The translations under genes were made by a program, and so were the position numbers. From NCBI RefSeq assembly GCF_008035925.1, contig NZ_CP036264.1, positions 7,225,641 through 7,289,640 on the forward strand: 64,000 nucleotides of DNA, given 5' to 3'. The DNA is from Stieleria maiorica. Lineage in GTDB: Bacteria; Planctomycetota; Planctomycetia; Pirellulales; Pirellulaceae. How positions within the stretch are numbered: position 1 is the stretch's first letter; each line of letters starts with the position of its first letter. Below are positions 57,754 through 64,000 of this stretch, one piece after another. The notes under the pieces are model-generated. The model made no database searches. It was not told where the DNA came from and was given only the letters and a program-made list of their open reading frames with translations.

Positions 57754-60035
57754 ATGGATCGGCCGGCGCCGGCGTGGTGATGGTGCGAGTGATCCGACGT
57801 GGCCGCTGGCGATTTGGAAAACGTTAGCTTCTTGTAAGGCAGCGATTCGATATCCGAGCGGCCTTCGGTGATGCGGAGGAACTGATTGGCATTGATATTT
57901 TCGAAAACTTGGGTGGTGCCGGTCGTCGGCCACTGGATTTCCAGCCGTGAAATTTGGTCGTTTTTGCCCAGCCCGATGTGCTGTCGCAGCGGGTTGCCAC
58001 CAAAGCTTCCACCACTGTTGACCCAACGGTAGATCGATCGTGTTGCCGTGTCGTGATTCAAATCGATTCGGATACGGGCACCGATCGCGCAGGCATTGGA
58101 TTGTTGTCCGACCAGCTTGATCACGATCCAATGGTTCTCGAAGCCGGGGTTTTCGAACAGTGCGTCGCCATAGGCGTCTCCGGCGAACCAGCCCCCGAGT
58201 TCGTGAAAGACGTCTTGGTCGCCATCGTTATCCAGGTCTGCGAACGCGACACCGTGCCCTTTTTGAAGATGGCCGAATCCGCCTGCGCTTGTCACGTTTA
58301 AAAACGATCGGCCGCCGTCATTTCGGAACATTTGGTTGGGGACGAGTGCTTCGAAGTCGGGGAAACCGGTTCCCAGATAGAAATCCAAGAACCCGTCGTT
58401 GTCCAAGTCACCGAAATTCGACCCCATCGGTTGCGTGACCCGGCGCAGGTTCTTCGGCTCAGCGACGTCGGCGAACCCGCCCTTGCCGTCGCCTTGGTAC
58501 AGACGGTCCATTTCGGTGCCGTGGTGCAGGTTTAAGAAGTCGGCGGCGACCGGATCCACGCTTTGCGAAAAACTGGCGACGAACAAGTCCAAGGCTCCGT
58601 CGTTATTAAAATCCCAAAACCAGGTCGGAAAACTGTCCTGTGGTCCGGTCACACCCAACCGACTGGCGACGTCTTCAAAACTGCCGTTTCCCAAGTTGCG
58701 GAATAGCCGGTTCGGCCCGTCCAAGTTGGACACATAAACATCGGGGAATCGGTCGTGATCGAAGTCGCCCCAGATGACGCCCTTGGTAAACCCTGCGTCG
58801 GCGACTCCGGTGTCTGGGGCGACATCGATAAACGTCCCGTCGGCTTGGTTCTGAAAAAGCTGGTTGGCAAAACCTTCGTTGCCGACGTACAGATCAAGGT
58901 CGCCGTCGTTGTCGTAGTCGGCCCAGGACGCGGTTTGTGTGGGGAAGTGTTCGTTGCCCAGCCCGGCGTCGAACGTCACGTCACGAAAACGACCGCGGCC
59001 GTCGTTCTGGAGTAGCGAATTGGGGTGTCGCCCGGCATCACCCAGCCAGCCGCCGCGCAGCACCAGGACGTCTATGTCGCCGTCATTGTCATAGTCGGCG
59101 TGGATCAGATTCAGCCCTCCGTATAGACCCGTCAGCCCCGACTGCTGCGTCCAGTCACTGAATCTTCCGTCGCCATCGTTGTGGAACATGCGAATCTGGT
59201 CTGCCGGGCTCCAGGATGAAACCATGATGTCCAGAAAGCCGTCGTCATCAAAGTCATCGGTGATGACCCCGCCGGCAAGGCTGACGGTATCAAGGCCCAG
59301 GTTCGATCCGCAGTCGATGAATCTGGGAAACGCCTGTTCCGACTCGAAGGCTTTCGGCGGAATCAAAAACGATTGCGGGACATCATCGGGATAGCGACCA
59401 AGCGCCATGTAGGAAAGGTTTAGCAACCAACGCGACGGCAGGTGCCCAGGTTGTGATTCGAGCACACGCGAAAAGTAGGCGATCGCGCGGGTGGCTTGCT
59501 CGGGGTCGGCATGCACACCGTCGCCGCGGATCGGGAAAATACAGCTTCCGGCGCTGTGAGCCAGGATGCAGTTATCGTTTTCGGCTTTTCGAAGATGTGA
59601 CACACCGATGGAAAAGAACAGCTTGTCGAACACGCTTTGCGGCACGCCGGCTTGGCGAAGCAATTCGAATGCCGCCTTCTGTTCTTCGATCCCTTGGGAG
59701 GTATTCCCGAGGAACACATTCTTGGTTCCGATTTCAAACATCAACGCCCCTCGCATCGCGTAGGCATGTTGCGGCTGGGCGGCCAGTTGATGTTTCAATT
59801 GGATCAGATCGGCATCCCCGAGGAAGTCGTTGTCTTGGGAAATCCTTGATTTGATCTGTTCCAGCACGCTCAGCATGCGTTCATGCGCGTTTTGCCATTG
59901 TTGGGCTTCGGGACGCGCCCGCCGGGGGTCATCGGTGGCGTTGCGGTCGCACCCGCTGGTCAACACGACCGCCAGCGCGATGCACGCGGTTAGCGTCCAG
60001 GGGTTCGGTCGGGCAATCGAGAATCTGTTATGCAT
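57750..60035 (-). CDS. CRTAC1-type FG-GAP/ASPIC-UnbV lipoprotein
   Basis: 761 aa from the ATG at 60035; the frame is open to 60245 but that part lies in the upstream gene, and the start given yields a clean lipoprotein signal (ACIALAVVLTSGC). An alpha-helical N-terminal region (to about 270) resembles TPR proteins. It is followed by at least seven FG-GAP/VCBS-type calcium-binding repeats (DDFDDDGFLDIMVSSW, ADYDNDGDIDVLVLRG, GDFDHDRFPDVYVSN, GDLDNDGFLDFYLGTG and others), and the ASPIC/UnbV domain at the C terminus (NHWIVIKLVGQQSN...GARIRI, IGLGKNDQISRLEIQWPTTGTTQVFENI). The tail has a His-rich stretch (SDHSHHHHAG). It is probably exposed at the cell surface and may bind ligands through a beta-propeller; it lies 5 bases after the paralogue. 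Confidence 0.9.
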   Translation of the reverse strand: MHNRFSIARPNPWTLTACIALAVVLTSGCDRNATDDPRRARPEAQQWQNAHERMLSVLEQIKSRISQDNDFLGDADLIQLKHQLAAQPQHAYAMRGALMFEIGTKNVFLGNTSQGIEEQKAAFELLRQAGVPQSVFDKLFFSIGVSHLRKAENDNCILAHSAGSCIFPIRGDGVHADPEQATRAIAYFSRVLESQPGHLPSRWLLNLSYMALGRYPDDVPQSFLIPPKAFESEQAFPRFIDCGSNLGLDTVSLAGGVITDDFDDDGFLDIMVSSWSPADQIRMFHNDGDGRFSDWTQQSGLTGLYGGLNLIHADYDNDGDIDVLVLRGGWLGDAGRHPNSLLQNDGRGRFRDVTFDAGLGNEHFPTQTASWADYDNDGDLDLYVGNEGFANQLFQNQADGTFIDVAPDTGVADAGFTKGVIWGDFDHDRFPDVYVSNLDGPNRLFRNLGNGSFEDVASRLGVTGPQDSFPTWFWDFNNDGALDLFVASFSQSVDPVAADFLNLHHGTEMDRLYQGDGKGGFADVAEPKNLRRVTQPMGSNFGDLDNDGFLDFYLGTGFPDFEALVPNQMFRNDGGRSFLNVTSAGGFGHLQKGHGVAFADLDNDGDQDVFHELGGWFAGDAYGDALFENPGFENHWIVIKLVGQQSNACAIGARIRIDLNHDTATRSIYRWVNSGGSFGGNPLRQHIGLGKNDQISRLEIQWPTTGTTQVFENINANQFLRITEGRSDIESLPYKKLTFSKSPAATSDHSHHHHAGAGRSM

Positions 60036-60040
60036 GCCGT

Positions 60041-63000
60041 TCACTGATGACCGAGATTCATCTTGGTTGCCGAGCCCTGGCCCTGGACGATCAGGTAGCG
60101 GGCGTCTGCGTCCAGGGTACCGATGGAGTCGGTCGAACCGTCCGGCCAAAACACTTTCACCTCGGTCACTTTGTCCGATGGTCCCAGGCCCGCCCGCAGG
60201 ATCCGTTCGTTGCTGCACAGGTAACCGTCGCCGGACAAACACCACAGCGACCGATTTCGCCCGGCATGTGAAAACCGCAGGACCGCGCCGGTCGCATCGC
60301 GAGAGCAGGTCGTTCCGACCAAGCGAAACGAGATGCGATGGTTTTGGTCAGCGGTGCGGTTGACCAGCAGTCGTGCTTGTTCACGGGTGTGTGTCACTAG
60401 CAAATCATTTCGGTCATCGGCGTTGATGTCGATCGTCCACAGCGCGCGACCAACATGTGCTCGCTCAAAGTAGTCGCCCCAATCGTCATCGTCGACGACG
60501 GCGAATCGCCCGTCGGCTTGGCGACGAAACAGCTGAAACGGTTGCTCATAGGCATAGTCGCCGTCATCGAATTCCCCGATGTGGCCATTGGTCACCGCGA
60601 TCTCCACGGTTCCGTCGTCGTCCAGGTCGATCGCCTCGGTCCCGAACCCCACGAGGGAAAGTGTCGGTTTCAACAAGCCGACGGTGGTCGTCACATCACT
60701 CCAGCAACCCGGAGCGGTTTGTTCGTAATAAATGTTATGCTCGTTGGCGAAACCGGTCACGTAGAAATCCAAGTCGCCATCGCCATCAAAATCGCTTGCC
60801 GCGATTCCCATCGATGCCTGGGGACGGGTTCCGGCATCGACCGCCACGCCCCGCGCCACGGCGCTCTGTTCTAACTTGGCCGTGTCAGAATCGGTGGGCG
60901 TCAAGAACTCATTGGGGGACATGTCGTTTGCCAGTAGCACGCCGATTTCGTCAGGCAGCAGGGAGCCCGCCAAGATTCCCATCGTGCGACCGGGGGTGAC
61001 GTTGCCGATCAGCCGTTGCGTCCGATCGTGGAACTGTCCGTCGGGACCGGCCAGATACAGCTCGTTGGCCTGGGCGCGGAATCGAAGTGGATGGCAGGTC
61101 CCAAGCTCACCTGATTCATTGGGGCAAGGGCGATCGGGAGCACCATCGGTGGTGCAGTAATTGCCGGTGACCAGATCCGCGATGCCGTCGCGGTTGAGAT
61201 CGATAAACGCGGCGCAGGTCGTCCAGCGAGGCGATGAGCGATCGCCCAGGAGATGGCTGCAGTCGGAAAACGATCCGTCGCCGTTGTTGCGAAGTAGTCG
61301 GTTGCGCCCCAGGTTGGCCAGGAACACATCGGGGAAACCATCTTCGTTGTAATCGCCGACGCAACACCCTTGGCCAAAGTCCGTGTCGGCGAACCTTGCA
61401 TCGCCGGAGACAAGCTTCAGTTCGTTGCCCAAGTTGCGCATCAGCAGGTTGGGATTCGAGTCGGATCTCAGCATCGTTCCCCCGGCACCCAGCACGGCGA
61501 CATCGCAGCGACCGTCAAGGTCGAAATCCAACGCGCCGCCACCGGCACCGGTCGAACGCGTCAGCGCGCCGCGACGATCGTCCTCGGGGTCGCTTCCGCC
61601 GCCAACGTCCACCAGTCCCCACTGCGCACTTTCTTCGCTCAACCGCAGCGGAATGTTGGATGGACCATTGAGAGGTCCGGCAACGACCGGAGCGACGACG
61701 TCACCTTCGTCGCCGGCCGGGGCATCGGGATTGGGCGCCGGCAAGTGTGACAGATCGATGCCCAGTTCGGGGTTCCATGTGGTCGATTGCCATTGTTGGT
61801 CCTGCTTCAGTTTTCGGATGATGTCGGCGCGAACCTCTGCAGCATTCTGCACGCCATCATCTTTTAAAGTGGTCGCAACGGCCGCCCATGCCTCGGCCTC
61901 CCAGTTTCTGCCCAGCTGCGACAGGGTGCTGGCGATGTCGATCGCGTTTCGTTGGCTGGTATGCCCGCTCCAAACAAACGCGGTCAAGTGATCACGCATC
62001 GCCAGCAGATTTTCGATCCTCGCTTCGATTGACTCCAATTGCGGTTGGTCGAGCGGCGGCGTCTGCGTGTCGTCGCGACTTCGGATCCGGTGAATCGAAC
62101 CGGCCAAGCGAGTCCATGCGACAGGGTTGTTCGGATCACGCAGCGTCGCTTCGTAGAACGCGCGAGCGGCTTGTGCGGGGAGGGTTCGGGACTGAGCCCA
62201 ACTACCCAAGGCAAGCCAATAGTAGGCATCGTCGCGACAATGGGGCGACGTGCCGGCGGACCATTCGTCGATCTGCGAGAATCGGCCTTGCGCAGCGAGA
62301 ACGTAACCCAAGAGGGCTTGGACGGGCGTGAAATCAGCATGCCGCTTAAGAATGTTGCGGCAAACCTCTTCCGACGCGTCGAATTTACGATTGTCCATCA
62401 AATCAATCGCGTGCCCCAACTGGATCCGCCGGTCCTCGGGATTCCGCTGCGTCAACAGTTCGAGCATCGGAGCAGAATACGTGCGGCGTTGGGCGTCGGT
62501 GAAAGCGAGCAACAGTTGCAGGTCAAAGTTTCGCGTTCGAATCAATGATTCGTAATGCGGATCGATCCGGTGATGGAGTTGAGCTTCTTTGAGGAAACCG
62601 ATCAGTTTGACGCGCAGGGAATGATCCGATGGGTTCGCATCGACCGCGTTTTCCAACAGTGAGATGACATCGTACAGTCGCCCGACTTCGATCAACGCCC
62701 GAATGGCTTGATCGACCCGCAACGGGTCGTAGTCGTCGCGCTGGGCCGCTTCGACCATCAAGTCAACGGCCTGGGGCTTACGCCCGGTCATCGCAGCGAC
62801 CGTCGCTACTTCGGTCAGTATGTCGGCGTCATTGGGGTGGGTGATGAGCACATGTTTTGTTTGTGCCCAGGCCGACGCCCAATGGCCCTCGGAAACCGCG
62901 CGTCGCATTTCAGCGACCGGATCCGACGTTTGTTCACCATTGGTGACGTGTTGAGGTGGCGAATTGGTGGGCAGGTCGTCGCTGCAACCGGCGATGAAGG

Positions 63001-63043
63001 CGAGTGTAACGATGACGCAAGGCAGTCGGATTCGGCGAAACAA
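60041..63043 (-). CDS. CRTAC1-type lipoprotein with TPR and FG-GAP domains
   Basis: 1000 aa. Lipoprotein signal (LPCVIVTLAFIAGCSDD). Residues 45-420 are TPR-like repeats (WAQTKHVLITHPNDADILTEVATVAAMTG, PVQALLGYVLAAQGRFSQI, AFYEATLRDPNNPVAWTRLAGSI). The FG-GAP propeller follows with DFDLDGRCDVAVLG, GDYNEDGFPDVFLAN, DLNRDGIADLVTGNY, DFDGDGDLDFYVTG and DINADDRNDLLVTH. The ASPIC/UnbV domain closes the protein (HRISFRLVGTTCSRDATGAVLRF, LGPSDKVTEVKVFWPDGSTDSI). It carries a cysteine pair in the propeller insert (TGNYCTTDGAPDRPCPNESGELGTC), which might form disulfides. First gene of a pair, together with the following paralogue. Confidence 0.9.
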   Translation of the reverse strand: MFRRIRLPCVIVTLAFIAGCSDDLPTNSPPQHVTNGEQTSDPVAEMRRAVSEGHWASAWAQTKHVLITHPNDADILTEVATVAAMTGRKPQAVDLMVEAAQRDDYDPLRVDQAIRALIEVGRLYDVISLLENAVDANPSDHSLRVKLIGFLKEAQLHHRIDPHYESLIRTRNFDLQLLLAFTDAQRRTYSAPMLELLTQRNPEDRRIQLGHAIDLMDNRKFDASEEVCRNILKRHADFTPVQALLGYVLAAQGRFSQIDEWSAGTSPHCRDDAYYWLALGSWAQSRTLPAQAARAFYEATLRDPNNPVAWTRLAGSIHRIRSRDDTQTPPLDQPQLESIEARIENLLAMRDHLTAFVWSGHTSQRNAIDIASTLSQLGRNWEAEAWAAVATTLKDDGVQNAAEVRADIIRKLKQDQQWQSTTWNPELGIDLSHLPAPNPDAPAGDEGDVVAPVVAGPLNGPSNIPLRLSEESAQWGLVDVGGGSDPEDDRRGALTRSTGAGGGALDFDLDGRCDVAVLGAGGTMLRSDSNPNLLMRNLGNELKLVSGDARFADTDFGQGCCVGDYNEDGFPDVFLANLGRNRLLRNNGDGSFSDCSHLLGDRSSPRWTTCAAFIDLNRDGIADLVTGNYCTTDGAPDRPCPNESGELGTCHPLRFRAQANELYLAGPDGQFHDRTQRLIGNVTPGRTMGILAGSLLPDEIGVLLANDMSPNEFLTPTDSDTAKLEQSAVARGVAVDAGTRPQASMGIAASDFDGDGDLDFYVTGFANEHNIYYEQTAPGCWSDVTTTVGLLKPTLSLVGFGTEAIDLDDDGTVEIAVTNGHIGEFDDGDYAYEQPFQLFRRQADGRFAVVDDDDWGDYFERAHVGRALWTIDINADDRNDLLVTHTREQARLLVNRTADQNHRISFRLVGTTCSRDATGAVLRFSHAGRNRSLWCLSGDGYLCSNERILRAGLGPSDKVTEVKVFWPDGSTDSIGTLDADARYLIVQGQGSATKMNLGHQ

Positions 63044-63554
63044 GGGATCAAGCCGTAATCAAGAAACACAATGGACGACACTCGTTCACTTCATTGTGAA
63101 GCTGTTCGATGTGACACCATCGGGTGTCGAAATCATTTTGGATTCAATTGTACTTGAATCACACACATGCGTTGTGAGTGGTTATGTTACTTTTCTTCTA
63201 CATGCTAGCAGTGTGAGTTCGTTCGCCAGTTTGACGCGTTCACGTTGGGTGCAAAAGTTATCGAAATAATTGCCAAAAGACTGCGAAACTCGGTGATGCG
63301 ATCGGGGTTCAACGAAGGCGATTGATTAAAAGCCATTGCCCGCCTGATGCCATCAATACCGCGCTTCATTCATATAAATGAGCCGGCACCCTACCTTTAG
63401 TTTGTCCCGGCCGCTGTTTTGGTGGTCTGGCTTCGCGTTGATCAATTGTTGAGCGACGATCGCTCGTGAATCGAATTCATGTTTTCGATTGCTTCACGTC
63501 GTCATCGTTGTCATTTCCGTTATCTCTTCCTTGTTTGTTTCAATGGAGCACACC
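63044..63554. other. Intergenic region, AT-rich
   Basis: 511 bp between the divergent CRTAC1-type and DUF1559 genes. It is clearly more AT-rich than the rest of the window (TCATTTTGGATTCAATTGTA, GGTTATGTTACTTTTCTTC, CGAAATAATTGCC) and so a likely site of two promoters. No gene and none of the repeat families was recognised; short frames here are not convincing. Confidence 0.5.
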
Positions 63555-64000
63555 ATGGTTCGAAAGCATGCGGCAGGACGTTCTGCCGGTTTTACTCTTG
63601 TAGAGTTATTGGTGGTCATTGCGATCATCGGCATTTTGGTCGGTCTATTATTACCGGCCGTCCAGGCGGCACGCGAAGCGGCTCGGCGGATGAGTTGCAG
63701 CAATAATTTCAAGCAACTCGGCTTGGCAATGCACAATTATCACGCGGCATTCAAGCAGCTGCCTCCTTATGGTGGCGGAACAGGTAAAGGGTTGGAGACA
63801 CCGCCGGCATGGTGGCGTGCCAGCAACACCGCGAACCGTAAAAGCCTGAGTATTTGGGTTCCGTTGACGTCCTATTTTGAACAGCAAGGATTGTGGGACC
63901 ACATTTCCAATCGAAGTGTCCAAACGGTGACAGGGGCGACGCCGCCGGCGCCGCTGAACTACTGGCCGGCGATGGGGCCGAGCCCCAAATCGTATTCGAC
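63555..64000 (+). CDS. DUF1559 pilin-like secreted protein (5' part)
   Basis: The frame starts with the ATG at 63555 (GGAG ribosome-binding site 7 bases upstream) and is open to the window edge, 148 codons. The N terminus is a type IV pilin-like methylation/sorting motif: [34 protein letters not shown], then [21 protein letters not shown], which is the standard beginning of DUF1559 proteins, a family expanded to hundreds in planctomycetes. They are thought to be exported by a type II secretion or pilus-like route. The protein should be about 300-350 aa, so roughly half is seen. Confidence 0.95.
   Translation, partial: MVRKHAAGRSAGFTLVELLVVIAIIGILVGLLLPAVQAAREAARRMSCSNNFKQLGLAMHNYHAAFKQLPPYGGGTGKGLETPPAWWRASNTANRKSLSIWVPLTSYFEQQGLWDHISNRSVQTVTGATPPAPLNYWPAMGPSPKSYS

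Noticed and set aside
60036..60245. N-terminal extension of the 761-aa CRTAC1-type gene
   Set aside because: It overlaps the 3' end of the upstream gene in another frame, and the lipoprotein signal peptide begins at 60035.
1..64000. rRNA and tRNA genes
   Set aside because: I scanned the spacers for rRNA-like stretches and for tRNA ends with a GTTCRA loop and saw none; a covariance-model search (tRNAscan-SE, Infernal) would be decisive.

Overview
The window looks like a chromosomal segment of a planctomycete, most likely from the Pirellulaceae (Rhodopirellula-like). The lineage markers are a DUF1559 pilin-like protein at the right edge, a secreted subtilase with an N-terminal LEPR-XLL sorting motif and C-terminal dockerin-like repeats, two very large FG-GAP/ASPIC-UnbV (CRTAC1-type) lipoproteins, BatA/VWA membrane proteins, and many dispersed palindromic intergenic repeats. 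No rRNA, tRNA, CRISPR array or transposase gene was recognised.

Left part (1-18.7 kb), mostly housekeeping: the end of an unidentified CDS, a Wza-like polysaccharide export lipoprotein, a soluble transhydrogenase (sthA), an M28/glutaminyl-cyclase-like membrane protease, a small membrane protein coupled to a BatA-like and a VWA membrane protein, an orphan minus-strand protein, a BRCT-MerR-TPR regulator (minus strand), an ABC exporter (ATPase plus a permease fused to a CPBP protease), and dnaX. The dnaX gene carries an A10 run at a position where slippage in either direction would truncate the protein to a gamma-like form.

Middle part (18.7-49.4 kb): a 1.65 kb gene-poor leader, then an exopolysaccharide locus of about 29 kb, all on the plus strand. 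It contains a Wzc-type tyrosine autokinase, a polyprenyl glycosylphosphotransferase (initiating sugar transferase), two GDP-mannose 4,6-dehydratase paralogues, a Wzx-like flippase, ten glycosyltransferases (GT2, GT4, GT8-like and one DDD-motif family), two left-handed beta-helix acetyltransferases, two O-antigen polymerase/ligase-like membrane proteins, a VanZ-like protein, a trypsin-like protease, a PEP-CTERM protein and a tiny exported protein. Together they could start a repeat unit on undecaprenyl phosphate, build, acetylate, flip and polymerise it, with chain length controlled by Wzc. Outer-membrane export could use the Wza-like protein at the left end of the window, although it is not adjacent. 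No exosortase is visible. A four-helix-bundle (23S IVP-family) ORF bounded by inverted short repeats sits inside this operon.

Right part (49.4-64 kb): the LEPR-XLL subtilase (minus), then a plus-strand unit of SGNH hydrolase, carbamoyltransferase, SxtJ-like and DUF5989/SxtK-like proteins. After that come, on the minus strand, a three-PDZ protein and the tandem CRTAC1-type lipoproteins, and finally the 5' part of a DUF1559 gene running off the edge.

The non-coding DNA is unusual. Several families of short degenerate repeats recur, often as a tandem array on one side with inverted copies on the other: a GGCAAAACGATGGGG / GGCAGAATGATGGGG / GGTCAAAAAATG family, an AGTTGGCAGTAGTC family, a GGGAGTTGGGAG family, and palindromes of 70-80 nt. 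One GGGAGTTGGGAG element lies in frame inside a glycosyltransferase gene.
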